Positions 27,728-36,740 of a stretch of DNA of 64,000 nucleotides are shown here, piece after piece. The stretch lies in assembly GCF_024652905.1 (NCBI RefSeq), contig NZ_CP102428.1, forward strand, positions 1,810,501 through 1,874,500. Reading direction: 5' to 3'. The stretch is from Pseudomonas oryzihabitans. Its GTDB lineage: Bacteria > Pseudomonadota > Gammaproteobacteria > Pseudomonadales > Pseudomonadaceae. Below the pieces are notes generated by a model, which did no database searches, was not told the DNA's origin, and saw only the letters and a program-made list of their open reading frames with translations. How positions within the stretch are numbered: position 1 is the first letter of the stretch; every line of letters begins with the position of its first letter. The translations under genes and the position numbers were made by a program.

Positions 27728-28507
27728 TCAGCGCTTGGCCTGGACACTGGCCATGTTCAATCCGGCCGGCGGCGTGCGCAGCGCCATGTCGAGGGATTGC
27801 AGCGCCTTCCAGGCATCCTGCTGCAGATCGGCCGGATCGGCATGATCGAACTTGATCTTCTCGCCGGCGGCCGGCAGCGGTGGACGGGTGCCGTAGATCA
27901 GCGCATAGAACACCGAAGCGGTCAGGTAGGTGCCAGTAAAGGACGGGTGGCTGCCGTCGGGCAGGAACAGCCCCGGCTGCGGCTGATCGGCCAGGGCCTT
28001 CTGCCAGGCCTGGCCCACCGGGGCCAGCAGCGCGCCGGTTTCCTTGGCCAGGGGGGTGTAGACGCTGTCCAGCTGCGCCTGCATGGTCGGGTTGTTCTGC
28101 CGTGCCCAGGTCAGGTAGAGGATCGGCTGGGCGCCGTCCTTGCGCGCCAGATCGGCGATCAGGCGGACGTACCGACGGGTGAGGTCCGGATTCTTCACCG
28201 GCATCATGCTGTGGTCCTGGATCACCACGTAGTCGTAGTTGGCCTTGGCCAGCTCGTCCTGCACGTCGTGGCGCTTCCAGTGTTCCTCAAGGCTGGCGCC
28301 GCTGAAGGTCACATGCTTGACGTCCAGCGGGCGGGGTTGGCCGGCCTCGACGGACATTTGACGGACCATCGCCGGTAGATCGTTGACGAAGGTATAGCTG
28401 TTGCCCACGAACAGGACGCGGATGGGTTCACCCGCCTGGACCTGGCCGAGCATGCTGGAGCCCAGCAGGAAGAGGCCCAGCAAGGCCTGGCGTACGCAAA
28501 TTCGCAT
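27728..28507 (-). CDS. Secreted SGNH/GDSL-type hydrolase
   Basis: A 259-residue protein with a signal peptide (about residues 1-25, cleavage near VQA-GE). SGNH block I is VLFVGNSYTF with the nucleophile Ser in GNSYT. Block II Gly is in FSGASLEEHW, block III Asn may be supplied by the ARQNN stretch, and block V DGSHPS gives the Asp-x-x-His pair. Such proteins are exported esterases or acyl hydrolases and the substrate is unknown. It is monocistronic, and the hairpin element follows its stop immediately. Confidence 0.85.
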   Translation of the reverse strand: MRICVRQALLGLFLLGSSMLGQVQAGEPIRVLFVGNSYTFVNDLPAMVRQMSVEAGQPRPLDVKHVTFSGASLEEHWKRHDVQDELAKANYDYVVIQDHSMMPVKNPDLTRRYVRLIADLARKDGAQPILYLTWARQNNPTMQAQLDSVYTPLAKETGALLAPVGQAWQKALADQPQPGLFLPDGSHPSFTGTYLTASVFYALIYGTRPPLPAAGEKIKFDHADPADLQQDAWKALQSLDMALRTPPAGLNMASVQAKR

Positions 28508-28659
28508 GGTGTGTCCTCAAGGAGAGAGGTCGAAGAGATGACGGCAAAATGCCGCCTGCGGTTTATACCCGAACCTCTTGCGAAAACCATGCTTGGAGAC
28601 CGGCGGCACCGCTACCAGTCGACGAGAGGTAGCGGCGCGGGGGACATGGTGAAGCCCTG

Positions 28660-30339
28660 TTACGTCTTCTTGAGTTCGGCGTCACGCAGTTCGCGGCGCA
28701 GGATCTTGCCAACGTTGGTGGTCGGCAGGCTGTCGCGGAATTCCACCAACTTGGGTCGCTTGTAGCCGGTGACGTTGTCGTGCATGTGCTTGAGCACCTG
28801 TTCGGTGGTCAGGGATGCACCCGGCTTGGGCACCACGAACACCTTGATCTTCTCCCCTGCCACCTCGTCGGGAATGCCGATGGCCGCGCACTGCAGCACC
28901 CCGGGTAACTGGGAGAGCACCTCTTCCAGTTCGTTGGGATAGACGTTGAAACCGGACACCAGGATCATGTCCTTCTTGCGATCGACGATGCGCAGATAGC
29001 CATCGGGTTCGATGACGGCGATGTCGCCGGTACGCAGCCAGCCTTCGGCGTCCAGGACTTCGGCGGTGGCCTCGGGGCGCAGCCAGTAGCCCTTCATCAC
29101 CTGAGGCCCCTTGACGCACAGTTCACCGGGGGTGTCGAAGCCCAGGGCCACGCCATCGGCATCCACCACCTTGCAGTCGGTACCTGGTACCGGTACGCCA
29201 ATGGTGCCCAGCCGGCGACGCTCCAGCGGATTGAAGCTCACCACGGGACTGGTCTCGGTCATGCCGTAGCCTTCGCAGATGCCGCAGCCGGTCACCTCTT
29301 CCCAGCGCAGGGCCACGGACTGCTGCAGCGCCATGCCACCGGAGAAGGTCACCTTGAGCTGGGAGAAATCCAGCTGGCGGAACTCCTCGCTGTTGCACAG
29401 GGCGGCGAACAGGGTGTTGAGACCAACGAAGCCGTTGAAGCGCCACTGCCTGAGTTCCTTGACCAGCGCGGGCAGGTCGCGGGGATTGGTGATCAGGACG
29501 TTGTGGTTACCCTGGATCAGCATGGCCATGCAGTGAATGGTGAAGGCATAGATGTGGTAGAGCGGCAGCGGCGCGATCATGACCTGGGCACCGCCGCCCA
29601 GGTACTTGGTCATCAGCACCTGGCACTGCAGCATGTTGGCCACGAGATTGCGGTGGGTCAGCATGGCGCCCTTGGCGATGCCGGTGGTGCCGCCGGTGTA
29701 CTGCAGCACGGCGACATCCTCCGCCGCCGGGTCGGCGTCGACGAAATCGACGTGCTCGCCCTTGGTCATGGCATCGACGAAGCGGATGGAATGGGGAATG
29801 CGATAGGCCGGCACCATCTTCTTGACGTGGCGGACCACGGCGTTCACCAGCAGGCGCTTGAAGGTCGGCAGCAGGTCGCCGACCTCGGTGATGATGACGT
29901 GCCGGATGTCGGTCTGCGGCAGCACCTGTTCGGCCAGGTGCGCCATGTTGGCCAGGCACACCAGCGCCCGGGCGCCGGAATCCTTGAACTGGTGCTGCAT
30001 CTCACGGGCGGTGTACAGCGGGTTGGTGTTGACCACCACCAGGCCGGCGCGCATGGCGCCAAACACCACCACCGGGTACTGCAGCACATTGGGCATCTGC
30101 ACGGCGATGCGATCGCCGGGTTGCAGGTCAGTGTGCTTCTGCAGGTAGGCAGCGAACTGACCGGACAGCTCATAGAGTTCGCGGTAGCTCAGCGTCCGCC
30201 CGAGATTGCTGAACGCCGGGCGCTCGGCGTAGGTCTGGCAGGCCTCGCGGAATACCGCCAGGACGTTGCGATAACGGTCCAGGTCTATGTCTGTCTGGAT
30301 GCCCTCGGGATATTTGTCACTCCAGAAATTCGGCATCAT
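28660..30339 (-). CDS. fadD: Long-chain fatty acid-CoA ligase (FadD)
   Basis: A 559-residue adenylate-forming enzyme that makes acyl-CoA from fatty acid, ATP and CoA. Motifs are the P-loop YTGGTTGIAKGAMLTHRN, GYGMTETSP, the YLRIVDRKKDM segment and KDMILVSGFNVYP for the C-terminal subdomain. The start at 30339 (MMPNFWSDKYP) matches FadD1 N-termini as I recall them; an ATG 41 codons upstream is rejected because it adds non-family residues. It is divergent from a MaoC hydratase gene, with a strong palindrome between them. The product is cytosolic or membrane-associated. Confidence 0.95.
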   Translation of the reverse strand: MMPNFWSDKYPEGIQTDIDLDRYRNVLAVFREACQTYAERPAFSNLGRTLSYRELYELSGQFAAYLQKHTDLQPGDRIAVQMPNVLQYPVVVFGAMRAGLVVVNTNPLYTAREMQHQFKDSGARALVCLANMAHLAEQVLPQTDIRHVIITEVGDLLPTFKRLLVNAVVRHVKKMVPAYRIPHSIRFVDAMTKGEHVDFVDADPAAEDVAVLQYTGGTTGIAKGAMLTHRNLVANMLQCQVLMTKYLGGGAQVMIAPLPLYHIYAFTIHCMAMLIQGNHNVLITNPRDLPALVKELRQWRFNGFVGLNTLFAALCNSEEFRQLDFSQLKVTFSGGMALQQSVALRWEEVTGCGICEGYGMTETSPVVSFNPLERRRLGTIGVPVPGTDCKVVDADGVALGFDTPGELCVKGPQVMKGYWLRPEATAEVLDAEGWLRTGDIAVIEPDGYLRIVDRKKDMILVSGFNVYPNELEEVLSQLPGVLQCAAIGIPDEVAGEKIKVFVVPKPGASLTTEQVLKHMHDNVTGYKRPKLVEFRDSLPTTNVGKILRRELRDAELKKT

Positions 30340-30466
30340 GCAGCCCGCTCCCGCTCTATGGTTATTGTTCGTTGGCGTGCCGTGATCAGCGCTGAACCGG
30401 CCCTGCGAGCCTAGCAGCTTTGCCCTGCCCGCAACAGCATCAATATCCGCCCTGAACGTCACCTAA

Positions 30467-30490
30467 TGACCATAAAGTCATTTATGGTCA
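30467..30490. promoter_or_regulatory. Palindrome between fadD and the MaoC gene
   Basis: TGACCATAAA and TTTATGGTCA form a perfect 10-bp inverted repeat around GTCA. It lies in the divergent promoter region 128 bases from fadD and 109 bases from the MaoC gene. A dimeric repressor or activator site is likely. The sequence does not match the PsrA motif I know, so I cannot name the protein. Confidence 0.55.
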
Positions 30491-30598
30491 CCTTCTCTGT
30501 CGGCTTTTCCGGGCGTCGATTAGCCTCAGACGACCAGCCTGGGTAGAATGCCCGGCTTCGCGGCGTCTGCCGCCTTGTCACAGCTGCTGGAGCGCCTC

Positions 30599-31069
30599 AT
30601 GAGCCTGACCGAAAACATCCCTTATGAAGCCCTCGAGATCGGCCAGAAGGTGACCGTGACCCGCACCATCGAGCAGCGCGACGTGCTGCTGTTCGCCGCC
30701 CTCTCCGGGGACTGCAACCCGTTGCACCTAGATGCCGACTTCGCCGCCAAGACGCTGTTTCGCGAGCCCATCGCCCACGGCATGCTCAGTGGCGCCCTGA
30801 TCAGCGCCGCGGTGGCCTGCAACCTGCCGGGCCCAGGCACTCTTTATGTCGACCAGACCATGACCTTCGAAAAGCCGGTCAAGCTGGGCGATACCCTGAC
30901 GGTGGAAATCGAGGTGCTGGAAAAGCTGCCGAAGTTTCGCGTGAACCTGGCCACCCGCGTGTTCAACCAACACGGTGACAAGGTCGTCGACGGTGTCGCC
31001 AAGGTGGTCGCGCCGCGCAAGGCGGTGCAGGTGCAGCAGGTCGAACTGCCCCCCGTTACCGTCGGCTGA
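30599..31069 (+). CDS. MaoC-family (R)-specific enoyl-CoA hydratase (PhaJ-like)
   Basis: A 156-residue hot-dog-fold hydratase. The active-site motif FAALSGDCNPLHLD contains the catalytic Asp and His of the PhaJ family. Enzymes of this group convert trans-enoyl-CoA to (R)-3-hydroxyacyl-CoA and feed polyhydroxyalkanoate synthesis from beta-oxidation. Placement opposite fadD fits a fatty-acid role. The start at 30599 has GGAGC upstream and begins MSLTENIPY; an ATG 17 codons earlier adds no family sequence. The second hairpin element lies right after its stop. Confidence 0.85.
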   Translation: MSLTENIPYEALEIGQKVTVTRTIEQRDVLLFAALSGDCNPLHLDADFAAKTLFREPIAHGMLSGALISAAVACNLPGPGTLYVDQTMTFEKPVKLGDTLTVEIEVLEKLPKFRVNLATRVFNQHGDKVVDGVAKVVAPRKAVQVQQVELPPVTVG

Positions 31070-31078
31070 TGTTCAGCC

Positions 31079-31198
31079 ACGATCTGCTGCGCGTCGGCCT
31101 AACTGCGTTAAAAACGCCTTCGGAATGCTCATTTACCATTTGTAAACTCCGCTTCCTCAGGCGTTTTTGCCTTGTTCGACTCTAGCTCGCTAGATCGT
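31079..31198 (+). repeat. Three-helix hairpin element, copy 2 (120 bp)
   Basis: This is the inverted copy of the element at 27592-27723. The ends are ACGATCT and AGATCGT. The second helix is AAAAACGCCT with AGGCGTTTTT and the inner helix TTTAC with GTAAA, both differing from copy 1 by paired changes. The loop blocks are identical to copy 1. It begins ten bases after the stop of the MaoC gene. A T-rich run in the helix could help termination, but that is not established. Confidence 0.85.
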
Positions 31199-31222
31199 AA
31201 AACATAGCTTATCAACACTACC

Positions 31223-31798
31223 TCAACTCAGATCGGCCAGGCCTCGTTGCAGCGGGGCTTGCAGACTGAACTCGCTGAACGCCACTTCCATGCCGCCCCG
31301 CTCCGGGGTGCCACAGACCGGGCCGACCCGGTACTCCGCGGCGGCTGGCAAGCTGGCCAGGCGCAGCAGCGGCCAGCGCTGACCGTCCAGCGAGGCCTGC
31401 ACCCGCAGGCTACCCTGGGTCAGGGTGACCCTCAGCCACACCTCTTCCCGCTCGCCCAGCGGTGCGCCCAGGGCAAGATCCGAACGGCCCTGGGTCAGGA
31501 CGCTGAGCAGTTGCGGCGTGTCGTCGAAGTAGCCGATGCCAGCGCGCAGCCACTGCTGCTCGTCGATCCGCACCATCAGCCCGGCATGGTCACCCTGGTT
31601 CTTGCAGCGCGCCACGACCCGCACCTGCGCGGTGAAACCGCTGGTGACCCGGGCGCCGAAGAAGTGACCACTGTGGCGCTCGGCGCCGTCGCGGGTCTGA
31701 CGCCAGAAGTCACTGTGGCGATCGGTGATGACCCGGAGCCGCTCGGGCTCGGCCAGCCAGGTCTCGGGTTCATTGATCCATTGGCAGATGTCGAACAT
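31223..31798 (-). CDS. DUF1349 (concanavalin A-like) protein
   Basis: A 191-residue cytosolic protein of the DUF1349 family, a jelly-roll lectin-like fold related to yeast Ree1, a regulator of enolase. Family-like patterns are the DFWRQT strand, GLMVRIDEQQWLRAGIGYFDD and a conserved C-terminal EYRVGPVCGTPERGG. The ATG follows GGAGAG. It lies 53 bases past the cheB stop on the same strand and may be the last gene of the chemotaxis unit. No catalytic role is known. Confidence 0.82.
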   Translation of the reverse strand: MFDICQWINEPETWLAEPERLRVITDRHSDFWRQTRDGAERHSGHFFGARVTSGFTAQVRVVARCKNQGDHAGLMVRIDEQQWLRAGIGYFDDTPQLLSVLTQGRSDLALGAPLGEREEVWLRVTLTQGSLRVQASLDGQRWPLLRLASLPAAAEYRVGPVCGTPERGGMEVAFSEFSLQAPLQRGLADLS

Positions 31799-31851
31799 GG
31801 GGCTCTCCTCGCGTGCTCGCGCTTGGAGTCCGGGCTGCCCCGCAAGTTCGT

Positions 31852-32919
31852 CTAGGCGCCGCCTTTGAGGATGGCGGCGGCGATCTGGTTGAGACCGATT
31901 TCCTGCTCCACGGCGCCGAGTTTCATGGCCTCCTTGGGCATGCCGTACACCACGCAGCTGTCTTCGTCCTGGCCGAGGGTACGGCCGCCGGCTTCGCGTA
32001 GTTCCTTGAGGCCACGGGCGCCGTCGTCGCCCATGCCGGTCATGATGATGCCGAGGGCGTTGCTGCCGGCCGCCCGCGCCACCGAGCGGAACAGTACGTC
32101 CACCGAAGGTCGGTGGCGGCTCACCGGCGGGCCATCGACCACGTCCACGTGGTACTGGGCACCACTGCGCTTGAGCAACATGTGCCGGCCACCCGGGGCG
32201 ATGAGCACCCGTCCCGGGGTGACGCGATCACCGTGCCGCGCTTCGCGGACCTCAAGGTCGCAGAGGCGATCCAGGCGCTCGGCGAAGGCGGCGGTGAAAC
32301 GCTCGGGCATATGCTGCACGACGACGATGCCGGGACAGACCCGCGGCAAGGAGGTGAGCACGGCTTCCAGCGCCTGGGTACCCCCGGTGGAGGTGCCCAG
32401 CGCCACCAGCCGCTCGGTGGTCCGGGCCATGGCCGTGCCACCGGCGGGTAGGATGACATCGGCGCTGAGCTTGGGCGCTGCCACCACGGGCGCCGCCCGC
32501 GGCGCCAGGCGCTTGAGATTGGCGCGGGCTGCCGCCTTGATGGCATGCACCAGGTCCTCGGTCGAGCCCTGGAGGAATTGCTTGAGATTGGCCTGGGGCT
32601 TGGTGACGATGCTAACCGCGCCAGCCGCCATGGCCTGCAGGGTGGTGGCAGCGCCCTTCTCGGTGAGGGTGGAGCAGATCACCACCGGGGTCGGCCGCTC
32701 GGACATCAGCTTCTTGAGAAAGGTGATGCCGTCCATGCGCGGCATCTCCACGTCCAGCACCAGGACGTCCGGCCATTGCTTGCGCATCTTGTCCATGGCG
32801 AATACCGGATCGGCCGCTACGCCGACCACCTCGATGCCCGGATCCAGGGCCAGGCTCTGTGCCAGCACCTGACGCACCACGGCTGAATCGTCGACGATGA
32901 GAACCTTGATCTTATTCAT
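31852..32919 (-). CDS. cheB: Chemotaxis protein-glutamate methylesterase CheB
   Basis: A 355-residue response-regulator methylesterase. The receiver domain has its acidic pair at Asp10-Asp11, phospho-acceptor Asp56 (VLDVEMP) and KP at 107-108. The esterase domain contains Ser177 in GTSTGG, His203 in VQHMPE and Asp299 in MGDDG. It demethylates, and may deamidate, receptors. The start at 32919 makes TAATG overlap with the cheD stop; the upstream ATG at 33042 is rejected. It is near the end of the chemotaxis unit, with the DUF1349 gene after it. Confidence 0.96.
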   Translation of the reverse strand: MNKIKVLIVDDSAVVRQVLAQSLALDPGIEVVGVAADPVFAMDKMRKQWPDVLVLDVEMPRMDGITFLKKLMSERPTPVVICSTLTEKGAATTLQAMAAGAVSIVTKPQANLKQFLQGSTEDLVHAIKAAARANLKRLAPRAAPVVAAPKLSADVILPAGGTAMARTTERLVALGTSTGGTQALEAVLTSLPRVCPGIVVVQHMPERFTAAFAERLDRLCDLEVREARHGDRVTPGRVLIAPGGRHMLLKRSGAQYHVDVVDGPPVSRHRPSVDVLFRSVARAAGSNALGIIMTGMGDDGARGLKELREAGGRTLGQDEDSCVVYGMPKEAMKLGAVEQEIGLNQIAAAILKGGA

Positions 32920-33422
32920 TAGGGGTAGTCCGGAGAGGAGGGATTTGCGCTCAGGGTCGCCTGCTGGAGAGAGACAGCGCCCGTGCGCAGATCGAGGATC
33001 AACTTGCGGTGCCCGATACCTTCGACATGGGTCTTGTCGCACCTTAGACCATAGGCGGCCAGCAAGGCGCGCGCGGCCTCCACGTTGCGCTGCCCGATGG
33101 ACGCCACCGGCGTGCTCGGCACTCCGGGGAACATGGAGCCACCGCCATAGAGGTGAATGCGATACCCGCGTGGATCGCTGCCATGGCGCGCCATGGCCCT
33201 GAGGATCAGATAGAGGGCATCGTCGATGTAATGGCCGTCGCGCCGGGTGGTCTTGGCGCCACCCAGCCGACTGGGCAGCAGGGAGTGGGTCATGCCCCCC
33301 AACCGATCACCCGGGTGCCAGAAGACGAAGGACACGCAAGAGCCCAGTACCGTCCGCAGTTGCAGATCGCCACGACCGAAATACCAGTCGCCGGGGGTGA
33401 GGAAGCGTTCGCCCACCGCCAC
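32919..33422 (-). CDS. cheD: Chemoreceptor glutamine deamidase CheD
   Basis: A 167-residue deamidase that converts specific receptor Gln residues to Glu and may interact with other chemotaxis proteins. The catalytic Cys29 is in LGSCVSF and His46 in GGMTHSLLP, both as in the family. The sequence starts [11 protein letters not shown]. Its stop overlaps the cheB start (TAATG), and its start lies five bases after the cheR stop. Location between cheR and cheB is the usual context in type-2 chemotaxis operons. Confidence 0.95.
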   Translation of the reverse strand: MAVGERFLTPGDWYFGRGDLQLRTVLGSCVSFVFWHPGDRLGGMTHSLLPSRLGGAKTTRRDGHYIDDALYLILRAMARHGSDPRGYRIHLYGGGSMFPGVPSTPVASIGQRNVEAARALLAAYGLRCDKTHVEGIGHRKLILDLRTGAVSLQQATLSANPSSPDYP

Positions 33423-33427
33423 GGTGC

Positions 33428-34240
33428 TCAGATCGGCCGCTGATAGATGGAAGGCGACACCATGCGCAAGGCCTCGGTCACGCCATTGAGGGTTTCCGAA
33501 TGGCTGATGAAGAAATAGCCACCCGGACGCAGATGGCGGACCAGCCGTTCGACGACCTGGCGCTTGGTGGGCAGATCGAAATAGATCATCACGTTACGCA
33601 GAAAGATGACGTCGAATTTGCCCACCTCCGGCAACCGGGTATTGAGGTTGATCTGCATGAAGGAGATGCGCGCCGCCAGTGCCGGATCGACCAGGAAGAT
33701 GCCGGCGTTGTTACCCACGCCCTTGAAGCAGTACCGCCGCAGCAGGGCTGCGGGAATGCCTTCGGCCTCCTCCAGCGGGTACTGCCCGAGGCGCGCCTTT
33801 TCCAGCACCCGGGTGCTGAGATCGGAGGCGAGCATCTCCCAGGGCTTCTCGCCGAGGCCCTCGGCCAGGGTCATGGCCAGGGTGTAGGGCTCTTCGCCGG
33901 AGGAACAGGCGCCGCTCCACAGGCGAAACGGCTGGCTGCCCTTCCAATTCGGCAGCACCTGGGTGCGCAGGAAGTCGAAGTGCTTGGGCTCGCGGAAGAA
34001 ATAGGTCTCGTTGGTGGTGAGCAGATCCACCGCCATCTGGAACTCCCCCCGATCCTGCTGGATCAGGCGGAAGTAGGCGCCGTAGCTGGGCAGCTGGCGC
34101 AGGCGGATGCGCTTGGCCAGCCGTCCGCCCACCAGCGGCTTCTTGGCATCGGACATGCTGATGCCCGCGACCTTGAAGATCAGGGAGCGGAATTGCTGGA
34201 ACTCGGCATCGGTGAGCGCGAGGGCCTCGGACACGCTCAT
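33428..34240 (-). CDS. cheR: Chemotaxis protein methyltransferase CheR
   Basis: A 270-residue S-adenosylmethionine-dependent methyltransferase that methylates receptor glutamates. The N-terminal helical domain (SVSEALALTD..) precedes the SAM-binding domain with TTNETYFFREP, WSGACSSGEEPYTLAM and FDVIFLRNVMIYF. The beta-subdomain (about residues 150-185) is where tethering pentapeptides dock in CheR homologues. This matters because three receptors in this cluster carry pentapeptide-like tails. It lies between cheW and cheD with gaps of 2 and 5 bases. Confidence 0.95.
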   Translation of the reverse strand: MSVSEALALTDAEFQQFRSLIFKVAGISMSDAKKPLVGGRLAKRIRLRQLPSYGAYFRLIQQDRGEFQMAVDLLTTNETYFFREPKHFDFLRTQVLPNWKGSQPFRLWSGACSSGEEPYTLAMTLAEGLGEKPWEMLASDLSTRVLEKARLGQYPLEEAEGIPAALLRRYCFKGVGNNAGIFLVDPALAARISFMQINLNTRLPEVGKFDVIFLRNVMIYFDLPTKRQVVERLVRHLRPGGYFFISHSETLNGVTEALRMVSPSIYQRPI

Positions 34241-34242
34241 GC

Positions 34243-34725
34243 TCAGGCAGCCGGAATGGCAGCGAGCTGCTGGTAGTCGTCCTCACCGAGCACGCGCTCG
34301 ATGTTGAGCAGGATGACGAAGCCGTCGCCCTGCTTGGCCATGCCGAGGATGAAATCGGTGCGCACCCGGGCGCCGAAATCCGGCGCCGGCTCGATGGCAT
34401 CCGCGCCGATTTCCAGTACCTCGCTGACGGCATCCACCACCACCCCCAGCACCTGGGTGCGCTGCCCGCCCTGCACCTCCAGCACCACGATGCAGCTGCG
34501 CCGGGTCACCTCTGTGGGCCGGCCATGAAAACGCACGCCGAGGTCCATCACCGGTACCGCGGCGCCGCGCAGGTTGATCACCCCACGGATCGATGGCGGT
34601 AGCATGGGTACGCTGGTCACCGCGCCATACTCGATGATCTCGCGCACGCAGCCGGTACCCACCGCGTACATGTCACCGCCCAGCTGGAAGGTAAGAAACT
34701 GCCGGGGCAGATCTGTACTACTCAT
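34243..34725 (-). CDS. cheW: Chemotaxis coupling protein CheW, first copy
   Basis: A 160-residue coupling protein linking receptors to CheA. The CheW fold has the family strands FLTFQLGGDMYAV, IRGVINLRGAAVPV and VDLGVRFHG. The ATG overlaps the preceding receptor stop by one base and is followed two bases later by cheR. A second CheW lies at 39102-39608, so the cluster has two; they share about half their residues by eye. Which receptor each serves is unknown. Confidence 0.94.
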   Translation of the reverse strand: MSSTDLPRQFLTFQLGGDMYAVGTGCVREIIEYGAVTSVPMLPPSIRGVINLRGAAVPVMDLGVRFHGRPTEVTRRSCIVVLEVQGGQRTQVLGVVVDAVSEVLEIGADAIEPAPDFGARVRTDFILGMAKQGDGFVILLNIERVLGEDDYQQLAAIPAA

Positions 34726-36386
34726 CAGACACTCTCCTCGAAATGGGCGAAGCCGACCGGGGCCTTGCCCCGGGTGGCAACGGTCACGGGCGCGGAGCGG
34801 AAGGCGGATGCCTTGCGCTTGGCCTTGCCCTGGCTCGAGCCGGTATTCGGGGACAGGCCCGCGTTGACGCCCGGCAGGGCATTGCCCAGGGTGAAGAATT
34901 CCATCAGTTGCTGCAGTTGCTCGGCCTGGCCGCTCATCTCCTCTGAGGTGGCCGCCAGCTCTTCCGACGCCGAGGCGTTCTGCTGGGTGAGCTGGCTCAG
35001 TTGCAGCATGGCGCTGTTGATCTGATCGACCCCGGCGCTCTGCTCTTCGGAAGCAGCGGTGATCTCCTGCACCAGATCCGAGGTCTTGTTGATCGAGGGG
35101 ACCATCTCGCTGAGCAGGGTGCCGGCGCGCTCGGCCAGGGCCACGCTGTTCTTGGCGACCTCACCGATTTCCTGGGCCGCGACCTGGCTGCGTTCGGCCA
35201 GCTTGCGTACCTCGGCCGCCACCACCGCGAAGCCCTTGCCGTGCTCGCCGGCGCGGGCCGCTTCGATGGCGGCGTTGAGCGCCAGCAGGTTGGTCTGGTA
35301 GGCGATGGCGTCGACGATGCCGATCTTGTCGGCGATGGTCTTCATCGCCACCAGGGTATCGCGTACCGCCTCGCCACCCTCGCCCGCTTCCCGCGCGGCC
35401 TTGCCGGCCATGCCGTCGGTGACCCGGGCGTTCTCGGTGTTCTGGGCGATGGAGGCCGACATCTGCTCGATGCTGGCGCTGGTCTCCTCGACCGAGGCAG
35501 CCTGCTCGGTACTGGCCTGGCTCATGCTCTGGGCGGTGGCCGAGACCTCTTCCGAGGCACTGGCCAGGGAATCGGCGTTGCCGCGTACCTCGCCGATGAT
35601 CTGCCCGAGGCGTTCGGTCATGCCGCGGATGGCCGCCAGCATGCTGGTGGTATCGCCCTCGCGGGTCTCCACCACGACGCTCAGATCGCCGCGGGCGACC
35701 CGACTGACCACATCGGCGGCATAGGCCGGCTCGCCGCCCAGCTGGCGGATGAGGCTGCGGGCGATCAGGTAGCCCATGGCGACCGACATCAGCAGCGCCA
35801 CGGCACCCAGGACGATCATCAGGTTGCGGGCGTCCACATAGGCGCCGGTCGCGGCTTCGCCGGACTCGATCATGCGCTGGGCCTGGAGGTCATTGAGCTG
35901 ATTGACCGCGGTGACCAGCTCGTTGTTGTTGGGGGCGAAGACGTTGAGCAGATAGTCACGCGCCTGCCCATGGTCGACGTCCAGCAGGCGGAAGAATTCG
36001 CTGTACTTGTCCTGCAGGCGCTGGCGGCTTTCCAGCACGGCCTTGAGCTTCTGCTTGCCTTCGTCGCTCTGGATCTTCTTGCCCAGGTCGGTGAGGATGT
36101 CGCCGTTCTCGCCCCGAATGCGCTTGATCTCGTCGAGGGTCTTGGCACGCTGGTCAGCGCCGTCCTGCAGCAGCAGGTTACGCATCTGGCGGCCGGAATC
36201 CAGGGTGTTGCGGGCCAGGGTGTTGGCCTGCACCGTCATGGGAAAGCGATACTGCGACATGGAGTCAGCGGCGTCCCTCATCGTCCCCATGTTCAGCAGC
36301 GCCACGCCGATGGTCAGCAGCAGCATGAGGATGGCGGCGCCGAAGCCCAGCATCAATTTGGTCGAAACACGCATCTTGTTCAGCAT
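34725..36386 (-). CDS. Methyl-accepting chemotaxis protein with four-helix-bundle sensor and CheR tether
   Basis: A 553-residue chemoreceptor. Membrane helices lie at about 12-31 and 192-212, with a periplasmic four-helix-bundle sensor between them, a single HAMP domain, and a long signalling hairpin (tip [25 protein letters not shown], here cited as the family hairpin). The last residues end [14 protein letters not shown] fits a CheR-tethering pentapeptide of the x-aromatic-x-x-aromatic type. It overlaps cheW by one base. Its signalling domain is nearly identical to those of the two poly-HAMP receptors. The ligand is unknown. Confidence 0.92.
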   Translation of the reverse strand: MLNKMRVSTKLMLGFGAAILMLLLTIGVALLNMGTMRDAADSMSQYRFPMTVQANTLARNTLDSGRQMRNLLLQDGADQRAKTLDEIKRIRGENGDILTDLGKKIQSDEGKQKLKAVLESRQRLQDKYSEFFRLLDVDHGQARDYLLNVFAPNNNELVTAVNQLNDLQAQRMIESGEAATGAYVDARNLMIVLGAVALLMSVAMGYLIARSLIRQLGGEPAYAADVVSRVARGDLSVVVETREGDTTSMLAAIRGMTERLGQIIGEVRGNADSLASASEEVSATAQSMSQASTEQAASVEETSASIEQMSASIAQNTENARVTDGMAGKAAREAGEGGEAVRDTLVAMKTIADKIGIVDAIAYQTNLLALNAAIEAARAGEHGKGFAVVAAEVRKLAERSQVAAQEIGEVAKNSVALAERAGTLLSEMVPSINKTSDLVQEITAASEEQSAGVDQINSAMLQLSQLTQQNASASEELAATSEEMSGQAEQLQQLMEFFTLGNALPGVNAGLSPNTGSSQGKAKRKASAFRSAPVTVATRGKAPVGFAHFEESV

Positions 36387-36740
36387 GGAATGACTTCCTA
36401 ATGGTTACTGCCTAGTTCTTCGGCCTAGCCCTGGCCTTCTTTAACCGTTCTGCTATCTAGCACTTACCGCGTGTCCGCTCTGGAATGCGCCTCATCCGTT
36501 GCTCGACAGGGCCTTTGCAGCGCGACTCAGCAATACCAAGGCCTAGCCTGGCTGGCGTGTGTGCCACTTCCTTTCCACAAGGAAACGAAGCGTTACCCTT
36601 GGTCCGCAGCCGTCCATTCGGTTAGCACGGCGACCTAGCCAGCCGATCAATCGGTGGCATTACCGCCAAGGGGCGCATCAGCCGGCGCAGCGGCGCCAGC
36701 CGATGGCTGTTCAGCCAGGCCACGGCATGGCGCCTAGGCG
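36387..36740. other. 354-bp gap between two receptor genes
   Basis: I see no gene here that I can support. A short plus-strand frame at 36559-36816 has no coding character. The region should hold the promoter of the downstream receptor-cheW-cheR-cheD-cheB part, but I could not place one with confidence. Six CTAG tetramers (36412, 36425, 36457, 36543, 36635, 36734) are more than expected by chance. Confidence 0.5.

Noticed and set aside
36387-36740. Second sigma-28 promoter before the four-helix-bundle receptor gene
   Set aside because: No TAAAGTTT-N11-GCCGATAA-like pair was found on the minus strand in this gap.
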